Source: Marinobacter salarius (GTDB taxonomy: Bacteria; Pseudomonadota; Gammaproteobacteria; Pseudomonadales; Oleiphilaceae). From it: 64,000 bases of DNA. Both the position numbers and the translations under genes were made by a program. Positions 48,996-60,054 of this stretch are shown in pieces. Location of the stretch: NCBI GenBank assembly GCA_000831005.1, contig CP007152.1:2976001-3040000 (forward strand), in the 5' to 3' direction. The notes under the pieces were generated by a model that saw nothing but the letters and a program-made list of their open reading frames with translations, was not told where the DNA came from and searched no databases. Each line of letters begins with the position of its first letter. Positions within the stretch are counted from its first letter, which is position 1.

Positions 48996-50831
48996 TTAGA
49001 AGGGAGTGAAATACTGTTCCAACAGAGCTTCAAAGGGCAGAGGCCTGCTGTATCGATAACCCTGCAGGTAATCACAGCCCCGCTGGAAAAGCCATTGTTC
49101 ATGGGCTTCGGTTTCGACACCCTCAGCGACGACTGAGAGCCCAAGCCCTCGCGCCAGGCCAATGATCGAGAGGGTAATGGCGCAGTCGTCCTCGTCGTCT
49201 GGCAATTGGCTGATGAAGGAGCGGTCAATCTTGATCCGCGAGAAGGGCAGACTCTTGAGGCGGGACAGTGAAGAATAGCCGGTTCCGAAGTCGTCTATGG
49301 ACAGGCTTGCACCGTCGGCGACCAGCTCTTCCAGGATACTGTTCAGTGAGTTGAAATCCCCTTGAATGGAATCCTCGGTTACCTCGAAATGCAACGCGCT
49401 GACCGGCACGCCATATTCATGGCAGGTTTCTCTGATCAGGCTGGGCAGTTCCGGTATCGATACCTGCTCTGCCGCCAGGTTGACGGAAATCTCTGGCAGC
49501 GTAATGCCCTGGTTGTGGGCCTGTTGCCAGTGTTCGCATACGCGGCGAAGCACGCACTCCCCCAACGCATACATCAGGCCACCGCTTCTGGCTATCCCCA
49601 GAAATTCAATGGGTGACAGCCAACCCCGTTGCGGGTGTTGCCAGCGCACCAGGGCTTCCAGCGACTCCAGTTTCATCCCGGCGGCGCTCATGATGGGTTG
49701 ATAGAACACCTCCAGGGTGTGGTTGCTGATGGCTGCCCGCAACTCGTTTTCCAGAACGAATCGCGAACGGGCCGTTACCTGAATGCTCGAATCAAAGAAG
49801 CACGCCTGGTCCCGGCCCCGCTGCTTGGCGTTGTACATGGCAGCTTCGGCGCCACGCAACAGCTCTTCGGTGGTTTGACAGTCTCCGGGCAAGTGGCAGA
49901 TGCCCAGGCTCGCGCCAACGGAGATGGAGTGGCCAGTGAGGCGGATGGGCCTGTTGATTTCCTGCCTTATACGCGAGGCGGTCAGTTCCAGAGAGTCCCG
50001 CATGGTGTGGTTGCGCACCATCAGGGCGTACTCATCGCCTCCAATCCTGGCCAGTAGATCCTTGCCTGGAACAGAGAGCTTTTTCAGGCGGCGACCGACT
50101 TCGGCAATAACGTTGTCACCCACTTGAGGCCCAAGCCCATCGTTGATGGATTTCAGGCGGTCCACGTCAATCCATATCAGCGCCAGGCTACCAAGCCCTC
50201 GTCGTTCTATTTTGTCGGCGAGGTGGCCGATACGGTCTCGCAGGGATTCGATGTTTGATAGCCCGGTCAGTGAGTCGTAACGGGTAACGTATTCAAGTGC
50301 GCGTTGTGAGTGGAGCCAGGCTTCGTGGGTATTGATCAGGCTGATGGTATCGGCAATAGCGATGACGAAGGATATTTCCGGCAAGGTCCAGTCACGTTGG
50401 TGCGTTGATTCCAGGCAAATGACGCCACTGAGCCGGGCACCATCAAATACCGGTGCATCAAGCATCGATAGGATGTTCAAGGGTATAAGGTAGCCCGGCG
50501 CGAATGCCCGGGTGCGGGGATCGTTCTGGGCGTCGCGGACAGACAGCACGCGTTCGGTTTCCAGGGCCGAGAAGTAGTCCGGGTTGCCGGACTGGTACAG
50601 GCTGGATTTGTCACCGGTGGCAGCGTCCGTAGTATGAAGCCACTCGGACTCAATGCGATCACGTTCCTCCGGAAACTGCCAGACACTGACCCGGTCAACG
50701 TTGAGCAGCCTCGCGCAGAGCGCCGTCAGGTCTGCGAGTTTTTGCGGGCGCTTCTTGTCGATAAACGCCGGACTGTGGCTGAGTTCCGTCAGTGCCTTGT
50801 GAAAGGTCACGAAGGTGTCCGTATCGTGCAT
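48996..50831 (-). CDS. GAF-GGDEF-EAL protein, probable c-di-GMP phosphodiesterase
   Basis: Cytosolic, 611 residues. An N-terminal GAF domain (residues about 20-175) is followed by a GGDEF domain whose active motif reads ARIGGDEYAL, with Tyr in place of Phe and no RxxD inhibitory site. A C-terminal EAL domain keeps its key residues: ESLEALVRW, SVNLAAEQ, FEVTEDSI, IDDFGTGYSSL, KIDRSFI and AEGVETEAHEQW. It therefore most likely degrades c-di-GMP, with the GGDEF part acting as a GTP sensor or weak cyclase. The frame is intact. Confidence 0.88.
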   Translation of the reverse strand: MHDTDTFVTFHKALTELSHSPAFIDKKRPQKLADLTALCARLLNVDRVSVWQFPEERDRIESEWLHTTDAATGDKSSLYQSGNPDYFSALETERVLSVRDAQNDPRTRAFAPGYLIPLNILSMLDAPVFDGARLSGVICLESTHQRDWTLPEISFVIAIADTISLINTHEAWLHSQRALEYVTRYDSLTGLSNIESLRDRIGHLADKIERRGLGSLALIWIDVDRLKSINDGLGPQVGDNVIAEVGRRLKKLSVPGKDLLARIGGDEYALMVRNHTMRDSLELTASRIRQEINRPIRLTGHSISVGASLGICHLPGDCQTTEELLRGAEAAMYNAKQRGRDQACFFDSSIQVTARSRFVLENELRAAISNHTLEVFYQPIMSAAGMKLESLEALVRWQHPQRGWLSPIEFLGIARSGGLMYALGECVLRRVCEHWQQAHNQGITLPEISVNLAAEQVSIPELPSLIRETCHEYGVPVSALHFEVTEDSIQGDFNSLNSILEELVADGASLSIDDFGTGYSSLSRLKSLPFSRIKIDRSFISQLPDDEDDCAITLSIIGLARGLGLSVVAEGVETEAHEQWLFQRGCDYLQGYRYSRPLPFEALLEQYFTPF

Positions 50832-51142
50832 AGTCTCTGGCTGTCAGTTTCGAGGACGATAGTAGGTGTACGGCAAGGAGCGGCGTTTGGTCGCTTTGCG
50901 CCAGCATTTTTCATTTTTCGACTTTCTCATACTGGCACCCGGCCCCGATACTGTCCACTTTGAAGTCATAAGAGTGGGACATGGGTCGTCACCAGCGTTC
51001 GGAAGTACCGCAGTTAGTTAGGCTTTATTGTCTGATTGAGTCATTTTAAAGGCGCCTGCGGTGAAATGCCGGTTTCTGGTTTATGCTGGTAGCGAAAAAA
51101 CAACAAATTTACTGTTTCTCTTGAATTGAACTGGGAATATCT
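50832..51142. promoter_or_regulatory. Divergent intergenic region between two c-di-GMP genes
   Basis: 311 bp without a gene. It should hold promoters for the GAF-GGDEF-EAL gene (minus) and the membrane GGDEF gene (plus). An AT-rich part lies at about 51090-51130. No defined operator or hairpin was recognised. Confidence 0.4.
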
Positions 51143-53018
51143 TTGCAAAAGGGTCTGACGCAGGTTTTGTTCGCGATGATGCTGTTTGCTCTGCCTGCTC
51201 TGGTTTCAGCGGAGCCGGCGGTTTGGGACGGTTATGCCAAGCGGTTGGAGCTTCTCAGGTATGTGGAGTATTGGCAGGAACCCGCCGGCGCCGTTCCCCT
51301 GGATTCCGTGAGACAGCTTCCCGAAAGAGAGTGGCAGTCAAACGGAAAAGACAGCGTTAGCCTGGGATACGGTGATGAGGTTTACTGGTTCCGGGTAAAT
51401 GTTCGCAACCCAGGGGCCGCCACGGCTCCCCTGTTACTGGAAATCGGGTATCCGGTTTTGGACCATATTGAGGTCTATCTGCTCCAAGATGGCGAGCTTG
51501 TTAAACGCCAGTTGTTGGGCGATAAGCAGCCGTTTTACCAGCGCCCAATATACCACCGCAATTTTCTCGTCCCGCTCTCCCTTTCACGTGACGACGAGCT
51601 CTCCATCTATCTTCGAGTGGACACCACCAGTTCCATGCAGGTGCCCCTGACTCTTTGGGATCAGGATGCCTTCTACGTGGCCGAGCAGGCCCGCAGCCTG
51701 TTTGAGGGCATTTACTACGGCATTGTGCTGGTAATGATCCTCTATAACCTGTTTGTGTATATGGCGGTTGGCGAGCGGAGCTTCCTGCATTATGTGGGGT
51801 ACATTTCGGCCATGCCCCTGTTCCTGGCGAGCTGCATGGCGTTGCTTCCAGTATCTCTGGCCAGAGGCCACCTGGTGGAACGACCAGGCGATTATTGTGT
51901 TCCTTAATCTGGTGGTGCTTTTCGGTGGTACTTTCAGTCTTCGCTTTATCAACGTAACGCCCGCCAACCACCCGGTTCTCAACAGGCTGACAGTGGGCGT
52001 TATCGTTATGGCTGGAGCTATGGCCACTGCGGGACTGCTGGTTCCTTACCGATTGATGATTCTGCCCACAATCCTGATCGCCTTCATAGGTTGTACAACC
52101 ATGTTGGTGCTCAGCATTGTGCGCTGGCTGAAAAAGGACCCCGCAGCGAGGTATTACACGTTGGCCTGGGTGTTTATGCTGTTCGGAGGGATTGTCCTGG
52201 CACTGAGCAAGTTCACCGTGTTGCCACGCAACCTGCTGACGGAGAACGCAACCCAGGTGGGCTCCGCTATAGGCGTCATTCTGTTATCGATGGCGCTGGC
52301 AGACCGGCTTAACAGGGAAAAGAAGCGTGCTTTCGAGGCCCAGCAGCGCCTGTTGCTTGAAGAACGCAAAGCCAGGATGGCTCAGGAAAAGTCCCTTCGT
52401 ATTCAACAGGAAGCCAATACGTTACTTGAACAGAGAGTACAGGAGCGCACCCGGGACCTCGAGTCGCTCAACGATCAGTTGCGCGAACTCAGTGCTACCG
52501 ACGCGCTCACCGGGCTCAAGAACCGTGGCCACTTTGACCGTACCTTCAGCTCGGCGGTGGTGAAGGCGTATCGATTCAGTCAGCCATTGTCACTGCTGCT
52601 TCTGGATATCGATCATTTCAAGAAATTCAACGACACACATGGTCACCTGGTCGGCGACGATTGCCTGCAGATGGTGGCCAACTGTATCCGCGACTATGTC
52701 ACGCGCCCGCAGGATTTGGCTGCCCGCTACGGCGGCGAAGAGTTTGTGGTTCTGTTGCCGGATACCCCGAAAGAGGGGGCGCTGAGAGTGGCCGAGAAAA
52801 TCCGGAGCCGGATTGAGGAAACCGGGTTCCGGGTGTCGGATGAAGTTTTGCACCTGACGGTGAGTATTGGTTTGTGTGCCGTCTGTCCCAGCCAGGCGGA
52901 TGCCACCAAAGACATCTTCAGTTGGGCCGATGGGGCCCTCTACGAGGCCAAGGGCGTGGGCGGAATCAGGTCGTCGTCTGCGAGCCCCCCTCCGTTCAGG
53001 GAGCGGAACCTGTCATGA
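51143..53018 (+). CDS. Membrane diguanylate cyclase, 7TM-DISM with GGDEF (frame broken)
   Basis: A signal peptide (VLFAMMLFALPALVSA) precedes a periplasmic DISM extracellular domain (residues about 25-180). A seven-helix membrane module, a coiled coil (QQRLLLEERKARMAQEKSLR region) and a GGDEF domain follow. The catalytic motif is intact, ARYGGEEFVVLLP, with an RxxD inhibitory site (RPQD) five residues before it, so it should make c-di-GMP with product inhibition. Two single-base drop-outs between 51830 and 51850 explain the frame change; adding a T at each gives LASCYGVAFQYLWPEATWW. The start is TTG at 51143 with GGGA upstream. The stop overlaps the convergent amidase by 6 nt. Confidence 0.85.
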
Positions 53019-54479
53019 CCTGATGGGCTGGCTGTCTATCCTGGGCCAGTTCATCGTCTCCTCCAGCAAAAACGCCAGTTCCAGCAGTGTCTGCTCACCC
53101 CCGTGCTTACCCATCAGCTGAATGGAAACCGGCAGACCCTGCTCAGTGAGGCTGGCTGGCAGCGAAATGGCGGGTGCGCCGGTGGCGTTGGCCAGTGGCG
53201 TAAAGCTGACGTATTGGGTCAGGCGGTCGAACAGGGTATCAAAGTCGACCGTGGGGCTCAGGTAGCCGATTTCGGGCGTGGTGTGACCCAGTACCGGAGT
53301 GAGAATGGCATCGTAACTGGCCATGGTGCGAGCGTAGTCCTGATACGACCGGTGCAGGCGCCAGAGTGCCGCCGGTAATTTGTAGAACTGCCTCCGGAAG
53401 GCTTTGTCCAGCCCAAGGGTTAGCCCGTCCAGCTGTGACTTGTCAAAACTTGGGTGAATCAACCGCTTGCCATTTGCGCGCACACCAAAGGCCAGCATTC
53501 CCCAATAGAGCGCAAAATCATCAGGGAAAGATGAGGCAACGGGAACTCCTACCGGTTCCACCTTGTGGCCAAGCTTTTCGAGTAGTTGTGCTGTATTTTC
53601 AACGGCTGCGCGGGTTTGACTGTCGGTGGCGTGACCGTTGATGGAGTCGGTCACCAGGCCAATACGGAGTGAGCGTGTGGCGGGGCGCTCCACCTTTCCT
53701 ATGGCCGGGAGTTTCGGGTTTCGGAAAAAGCGTTCCGCTCCGTGATAGAAGTTGGCGGTATCCCTGACCGTGCGCGTTACCACACCATCACTGACGATAT
53801 TGATGGGGAGTGTTTTAGCCGCATCGTTGTCGATCAGCCGTCCCCGGGTTGGTTTCAACCCCACCAGCCCACAACAGGCGGCTGGAATGCGGATGGAGCC
53901 ACCGCCATCGTTGGCGTGTGCGATGGGGATGACACCTGCGGCAACCAGCGCTGCGGAACCTCCTGATGAAGCACCGGTGGAATATTGAAGGTGCCAGGGG
54001 TTGCGGCTTGGGGTGTCATGGGCGGGTTCGGTGGTGGCATTGAAACCGAACTCAGGCAGGGTGCTTTTGCCAAAACACACCAGGCCCTGGGCCAGCAACT
54101 GACGGGCGAAAGGGCTGGTTTCGTCGGCCGGGTGGGAATGGATGGCCGCAGTGCCATGGGAGGTGGGGAATCCCTTCACCTCGGTGTTGTCTTTGATCAC
54201 CGTGGGAACGCCCGCAAAGATGCCAGGCACCGTTTTTGCAGCCGGAGTTTTATTTGCGATCATGCCGGCACCGTCGTCCGGAATGGGGGTAACCAAGCCA
54301 TGGATAAAGGGTTCGGCTATTCGCGCCCGGGCCAGGGTAGCCTGGAGGACTTCGCCGGCTGATACGTCGCCGTTGTGAATCAGTTCGGCCAGCCCGGTGG
54401 CGTCGTGCCGGCCCAGCAGATCGTCACTGAACGTGTGCATTGATTGCGGGTGGGGTTGCAACGGATGTTGGGCGGTCAA
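53013..54479 (-). CDS. Amidase-signature family amidohydrolase
   Basis: A 488-residue hydrolase of the amidase signature family. The Ser-Ser-Lys triad is visible: Lys in TVIKDNTEVKG and the serines in YSTGASSGGSAALVAAG with the nucleophile in DGGGSIRIPAACCGLVGLKP. The substrate is unknown; it resembles general aliphatic or aryl amidases rather than GatA, as no gatB/gatC is nearby. The frame is intact. The start could also be the Met at codon 14 (MHTFSDDLLGRHDA). Confidence 0.85.
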   Translation of the reverse strand: MTAQHPLQPHPQSMHTFSDDLLGRHDATGLAELIHNGDVSAGEVLQATLARARIAEPFIHGLVTPIPDDGAGMIANKTPAAKTVPGIFAGVPTVIKDNTEVKGFPTSHGTAAIHSHPADETSPFARQLLAQGLVCFGKSTLPEFGFNATTEPAHDTPSRNPWHLQYSTGASSGGSAALVAAGVIPIAHANDGGGSIRIPAACCGLVGLKPTRGRLIDNDAAKTLPINIVSDGVVTRTVRDTANFYHGAERFFRNPKLPAIGKVERPATRSLRIGLVTDSINGHATDSQTRAAVENTAQLLEKLGHKVEPVGVPVASSFPDDFALYWGMLAFGVRANGKRLIHPSFDKSQLDGLTLGLDKAFRRQFYKLPAALWRLHRSYQDYARTMASYDAILTPVLGHTTPEIGYLSPTVDFDTLFDRLTQYVSFTPLANATGAPAISLPASLTEQGLPVSIQLMGKHGGEQTLLELAFLLEETMNWPRIDSQPIRS

Positions 54480-54596
54480 AGCAGATACTCCGTGTTGTTT
54501 TCGGGACTGTATCCACTGTATATAAAAGCTAAACGTGACGATATGTCATATCGGGAAATTGCATCGCGGCGCACAACAGGTAGAGGGGAAGTAAGA

Positions 54597-54616
54597 AAAG
54601 GCCCTCGCCGGGCCTT
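54597..54616 (-). terminator. Terminator of djlA
   Basis: AAAAGGCCC and GGGCCTTT form a short stem around TCGCC immediately after the djlA stop; on the minus strand the run ends in TTTTC. The amidase start lies further upstream, so this hairpin serves djlA. Confidence 0.7.
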
Positions 54617-54619
54617 TCG

Positions 54620-55390
54620 TTAGTTACGGGCGTCCTTTATTACGTCGTAGGCGTGGCTGATCTCACGGGTGCGCTCTTCTGCCATTTCCCGCATGCTTTC
54701 CGGCAGGCCGCGCCCAGCCAGTTTGTCCGGATGATTCTCGCTCATCAGTTTGCGGTAGGCTTTCTTGATCTCGGCGTCGCTGGCGGAGGGCGACACCCCG
54801 AGAACCTTATAGGCATCGTCGATCTGGCTGGCGGACGATGCCTGGCCTGCGGCGCCAGACTGGCCGGCGTGGGCGCCCCTCAACATGGCTTCCAACTGGT
54901 CTACCTGGGCCTCGGGCAGTCCCAGCCCCCGGGCAATACGCACCAGCATCTCGTGTTCGGCCGGGTGGACCACACCATCGGCGGCAACGGCAGACACCTG
55001 TACCTGAAGGAACATCTGCAGTAATGCGGGCTGGCGGCCACTCACCCGCAGGAAGTGTTGCAGTTCCGCATCCAGGTCGAAGTCATTAGCTTTGCCCCGG
55101 TTGAAGGCTGCCTTGGCGCGCTCCCGGTGTTCGCCGGAGAGACGAAACCGGTCGAACAGGCGTTCCGCCACCTGGATCTCATCGCGAGTGACAACGCCAT
55201 CGGCTTTGCACAGGGCGCCCATCACCGCAAACACGGATTCCAGGAAGTCCGTCTGCACATTGCGCAGTTTTTGCCACAGACGGCTCTTGATGTATCGGGT
55301 CAACAGTACGCCTGCCACAGCGCCAATCAGAAGGCCGGGAAAACGGCCAAATAAGTAGCCGATCAAACCGCCGATAAACAGGCCGAACAT
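54620..55390 (-). CDS. djlA: Co-chaperone DjlA
   Basis: Membrane-anchored J-domain protein, 256 residues. An N-terminal glycine-rich transmembrane segment ([20 protein letters not shown]) is followed by a TerB-like helical domain with two metal-type motifs ([30 protein letters not shown]). A C-terminal J domain has the HPD motif in [14 protein letters not shown]. It stimulates DnaK at the inner membrane. The frame is intact. Confidence 0.92.
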   Translation of the reverse strand: MFGLFIGGLIGYLFGRFPGLLIGAVAGVLLTRYIKSRLWQKLRNVQTDFLESVFAVMGALCKADGVVTRDEIQVAERLFDRFRLSGEHRERAKAAFNRGKANDFDLDAELQHFLRVSGRQPALLQMFLQVQVSAVAADGVVHPAEHEMLVRIARGLGLPEAQVDQLEAMLRGAHAGQSGAAGQASSASQIDDAYKVLGVSPSASDAEIKKAYRKLMSENHPDKLAGRGLPESMREMAEERTREISHAYDVIKDARN

Positions 55391-55480
55391 GTCAGTGTCC
55401 TTTTCAAGTGTTTAAAACTGCGCAAAGTATACGGGTTTCGGCGAAGAATTCGAAAATAACCCGCCGCGATGGAGGAATGT

Positions 55481-58346
55481 TCATGTCAGAAAGCGTTCTT
55501 CATTCACGGCGTCGATTTGCTCCGGGCGCAGGTGTTGCTCCGCGTATCGACGATATACACCGGAACGAACAAACAACTCGAACACTGCTCGGTCAATGTG
55601 CTCCTCATCCACCATTCTCTGCATGATGGTCAGGGATTCGGTCAGCGTCTTGCCCTCCTTGTAGGGGCGGTCCACGGCGGTCAGCGCCTCGAAAATATCC
55701 GCCACCGCCATGATCCGCTCGGGAATGCCCATGTCGTCTGCGTTCAGCCGGCAGGGGTAACCCTGTCCATCCATGCGTTCATGGTGGGTGCCTGCCAGGT
55801 GGGGCACGTTCGCAAGTCTGTCAGGCAGGGGCAGGGCGTCCAGCATGCAGATGGTCTGTACGATGTGGTCGTTGATCCGGAAGCGTTCCTCGGGGGTCAG
55901 GGTTCCTTTTGCCACGGTCAGGTTGTGGAGCTCACCCTGATTAACGGCATGTTCCGGAAGTGTCATGTCGAATCCCCACCGGTTCCGTGGGTCGTCTTTG
56001 GTGACGGGCGGTTTGTGCGCACCCCAGGGACGAAGGTGGCCGGGCTTGTCCGCCAGCAGGGACTCGGTAGCCGGTGGCGTCTGCTCCGGCGTGCCAGTCA
56101 AAACCTGCTTTTCGTCGCCGGACAATCCCAGCCTGTCACTGAAATGACGCACCCAGGTGCGTTGGCCGATCTGCCGGATGTGCTCTATGTTGTCCTCCGA
56201 CATGAATTCGCCACCAGTGTTGGCGTTGGCGACTGCGCGAAAGGCTTCCTGCAGCTCTTCCTGTTCCCGATCCCGGTCGGTTTCCGCCTGCTGAGAACTC
56301 TCGCCAGCCAGTTGCCTTTTCAGGCACCGGATCTCCGCATCCCGATGCAGAACTTCAAAGCGGGTGCGAATCTCATGGATGCGGTTGTAGATCGTTTCCA
56401 GTTTGACGGCCTTGTCCACCACATGCTCGGGGCTGGTGATCTTTCCACAGTCGTGAAGCCACGCTGCCAGGTGGAACTCGTAGCGCTCGTCGTCGTTCAT
56501 GGTGAAGTTGGCAAAGGGTTCTGCGGGGCTCTGGATGGCTTCATCGACCATCATCTGGGCGAGTTTTGGTACGCGGTCGCAGTGGCCACCCGTATACGGT
56601 GACTTGGCATCAATGGCGTTGGCAACCAGGCGAATGATGCCCTCAAGCAACGCCTGCTGGCTTTCAATCAGTTCACGGGTTTCGATCGCAACGGCGGCGG
56701 AGCCGGCGATCTCATCGACGAATACGATCAGGTCGTCGCTAAGGTGGGTGTGCTCACCATGCTCCATTTCGATAACGAGGGCCCCAATCAACTGTTTGCG
56801 CCGGTTTCTGAGAATGGCGAATACCGGATGGCCGGAAAGGGCGTTACGGAGCGCCCTTATCACGTCGTTGTCGTCGTCCTTGGCGTTGACGCCGGTGATG
56901 GTCTCCGGCGGGTGTATGTCGCGGTCCACGGAAAGCCTGAGTTCGCTGCTTTGGCGGCTCATCAGGTAGATAGCACCCCGGGTCTGCCCGAGGATGTGAA
57001 CGATCTGTTCGAGGATATCCTGCAAAAGGCTATCCAGATCCTGACCCCGATTGAGTGCGGTCGCAATGCTTTGGAAGCTGCGGATCGTACTGGCCATATC
57101 GTCCAGGGCGACGCTGAGTTGACGCGCTTCGCGAATATGGGAATCAACGGAAACGGACGTGTCGAAACGAAAACGGGAGAGTGCCCCCACCCGGCGTGTC
57201 AGCAATTCCAGTGGTCTACCCACACGACGGCCCAGGAACCAGCCGATGACCAGCAACAGAAGTGCGATAGCACTCGCCAGGATGGTCTGCCGGGTCAAAG
57301 CGGCCCAGACATCAGCCAATAGTTCGTCGGCGGGAATGGCCACGGCGATTTTCAGGTTCTCCCGGTCCAGGGACTCAAGGGGTTCCGTCATGCCGTACCA
57401 GTCCCGGTTTTCAGTGGTAAAGCGGTTTACCAATTCACTCGTGGCTTGCTTGCTATCGCTTTCCAGGACGGCGTTGATGGCTCCGTCATTCAGCCCTGTG
57501 GCTTTGCTGTGTTGGATGTTGTCCCGCTGTTGGTGGCATCAGGCCCCGTGTAGGCCAGGAGGAACCCTCGGTATTGACGATGGCAATGCGGGTGCCGGGC
57601 GTCTGCCGCAGCTCGGCTAGCTGCGTGCCCAGGTCGGTGACAGTTACATCGATGCCAAACACGGTATTGCCGTCCATGCCCTTCGCACCGGCTTGTCGTC
57701 GGGAAAGGGTCAAGCCGGTTTCACCCGTGGTAAAGAAGACATAGGGTGCGGTCAGTTTCGTATTGCCGGAGACATCGGCGAGCTCGTACCAGCCACGGTC
57801 TCGAGGATCAAAGTGGTAGTCAGATGGGGTACGGCTTTCCAGAAGGATGCGGCTGGCATCGTAGAAGTGCCACACGGATTGCGACTTTCCATTCGCGGCC
57901 CTGGTGATGGACTGGAGCAGGTACTGCGCATTGGTGGGTGCGTCTGGAAACTGCATGGCGCCAGAGCTGCGTATCTTTCGTAGCAGGAAAAAATCGCCAT
58001 TGGCATAGCCAGCGTAAACGGCACTGACGATGTCGCTGCTGTCGAGAATGTCGGCGACAACCGGTAGTCTGACTAGGCGTTGTTGCAATGTATCGGCGAT
58101 GGCAAGAGGGTCGTGGCTGAGGACAGCGAGAGCGGTTGACGGCGGGTCGGTGATGGCACGGATACGGTCATCCACACTGACGGCAAGCTGACGGGCCGTG
58201 GCACTGGCGGCGGTAATTTTCGCGCTTTCCATGCCGCGAAAGCTTTGGCTGACCAGTACAATGGTGAGTACCAGCATGCCGAGGGTGATCGCGGAGGCTA
58301 TCAGAAAGGCAAGCGACACCTGCGCTGACTGGCGATTTCGACGCAT
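55481..58346 (-). CDS. Cache-HAMP-GAF-HD-GYP phosphodiesterase (frame broken at two sites)
   Basis: A membrane sensor of about 955 residues predicted to degrade c-di-GMP. TM1 (AFLIASAITLGMLVLTIVLV) and a periplasmic double-Cache sensor lead to TM2 (ILASAIALLLLVIGWFLGRR). HAMP, GAF and an HD-GYP domain follow with HDCGK (in AAWLHDCGKITSPEHVVDK) and THHERMDGQGYP. Between these two motifs is a family-atypical insertion of over 100 charged residues. Two base drop-outs, near 57563 and near 57528, explain the frame change; restoring them gives EGFLLAYTGPDATNQRDN and a continuous protein. It lies 90 nt upstream of djlA. Confidence 0.86.
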
Positions 58347-58452
58347 AGTTCATCCTTAAACGGTGGTCTGGCGTAGCGAAGCGCAGGGGACTGCACTGCC
58401 CTAAGGGTAGACGTTAAACTTCCGGTTTTCCTGATCATACGGTGAACGCGTA

Positions 58453-59103
58453 ATGACCATGGATTTGTTCGAGTCATCTTCATCAGAGCCCTGGGTCGAG
58501 CCGCTCTGCGACGGGGCAGTTGTCCTTCGCCGTTTTGCCCGGGCCGACGCCAGCCGATTGCTGGAGGCGATTTCAGTCGTGGCGGAACAGGCCCAGTTTC
58601 GGCAAATGCAGACACCCGGTGGCCACACCATGTCGGTGGCGATGACTTGTTGCGGAGACTGGGGTTGGGTGACGGATGCGGGCGGTTATCGGTATCAGCA
58701 AACCGACCCGCTTTCGGGAGAACCCTGGCCGTTGATGCCGGCCGTGTTTCGGTCCCTGGCGGCAAAGGCAGCAAGCGCGGGGGGCTACTCGGGGTTTGAG
58801 CCGGACGCCTGCCTGGTGAACCGCTATGCACCTGGCGCCAAAATGGGGCTTCATCAGGACAAAGACGAGGACGACTTCGATCAGCCGATCGTTTCTGTGT
58901 CCCTGGGCACGCCGGCAATGTTCCAGTTCGGAGGCGCCCGGCGCAGTGACCGGCCGCAGCGAGTGCCCCTTGAGCATGGTGATGTTGTGGTCTGGGGCGG
59001 CCCGGCGAGGCTCCGCTACCATGGCGTGTTAACGCTCAAGCAGGCACAGCATTCGCTGACGGGCGCCAGCCGTTACAACCTGACGTTTCGCCATGCGCGG
59101 TAA
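58453..59103 (+). CDS. alkB: Alkylated-DNA repair dioxygenase AlkB
   Basis: Fe(II)/2-oxoglutarate dioxygenase that reverses N1-methyladenine and N3-methylcytosine damage. It has 216 residues, the usual length. The iron ligands are in MGLHQDKDEDDF and the later RLRYHGV; the 2-oxoglutarate-binding RxNxTFR appears as RYNLTFRHAR. It is preceded by a 106-bp divergent promoter region with the HD-GYP gene. Its 3' end overlaps the convergent argP by 31 nt. Confidence 0.92.
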   Translation: MTMDLFESSSSEPWVEPLCDGAVVLRRFARADASRLLEAISVVAEQAQFRQMQTPGGHTMSVAMTCCGDWGWVTDAGGYRYQQTDPLSGEPWPLMPAVFRSLAAKAASAGGYSGFEPDACLVNRYAPGAKMGLHQDKDEDDFDQPIVSVSLGTPAMFQFGGARRSDRPQRVPLEHGDVVVWGGPARLRYHGVLTLKQAQHSLTGASRYNLTFRHAR

Positions 59104-59971
59104 TGGTGGGTGATGGCACCCTCAAGCGTGGTGGTCAAACGCTGTAGCAACTCCCCGCTGTGTCGCCAGAAGTGCCAATAGAGAGGCACTTTCAGCTCAT
59201 GCCCCGGTGCAAGGTTGACCAGGCCCCCATTGTCCAGCCAATGACTGGCCTGGATTTGCGGAATCATGCCATAGCCCATGCCGGCCCTGGCAAGCTGGAC
59301 GAACCCCTCAGAAGAGGGGCACAGGTGGTAGGGGAAACGGCCGTGGTAGCCACAACCAGCATGAATCGGTGCTGTAGCTGGTCGTTGGGGCCAAAGACAA
59401 TAGCCGGAGAGGTGGCGAAAGCTTCTGGTGTGATGCCATCCGGAAAAAACTGGCGGACATACTGCGGGGTCGCCAGCGGCATGTAGGTCATTTCCCCCAG
59501 TGCCACGCAACGCCCGCCAGCAATGGGCTGGCTGCTGCTGCACAGACAAGCGGCCACATCGCCATCGCGCATTCGCTTCAGGCCCACGTCCTGGTCCTCA
59601 ATTACCAGATCGAGCAATAAACCCTCCCGGCTGCAGAACTCCCCAACCACAGCGGCCCACCAGGTGGCCAGGCTGTCCGCATTGATAGCGATACGCAGGC
59701 GCGTGGTGTCCTCGGCCAGGGCGGGTATGGTTTTGCGCAGGTCCCTTTCCAGAAGCTGTACCTGCTGGAAGTGGTTCAGCAGCTTGTTCCCGGCCGGCGT
59801 TGCCTGCAGTTCCGGGTGCCGGACCAGAACCGGCTGGCCCAGGCGTACTTCAAGTGACTTGATGCGTTGTGATACGGCGGATTGCGTGAGCCCGAGTATC
59901 TCCCCGGCACGCTCAAACCCACCGTTCTCGATCACCGCGGCAAGTGCCTGCAGAAGCTTGTAATCCAACAT
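59073..59971 (-). CDS. argP: LysR-type regulator ArgP (one frame break)
   Basis: Regulator of arginine/lysine export, about 299 residues. The N-terminal helix-turn-helix reads GGFERAGEILGLTQSAVSQR, followed by LysR effector lobes (LRIAINADSLATWW, CVALGEMTYMPLATPQYV). The frame breaks near 59353-59356; one G gives MLVVGYHGRFPYHLCPSSEG and the normal ending. It is divergent from argO with an AT-rich 83-bp gap, the usual arrangement of this regulator and its target. Confidence 0.9.
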
Positions 59972-60054
59972 AAGAAATATTCATGGGATATAAGGTTTAT
60001 GATTTTTAAGTATAGCCCTTACCCCTTAAGCTTCCAGCAAATTCGGAGGGAAAT

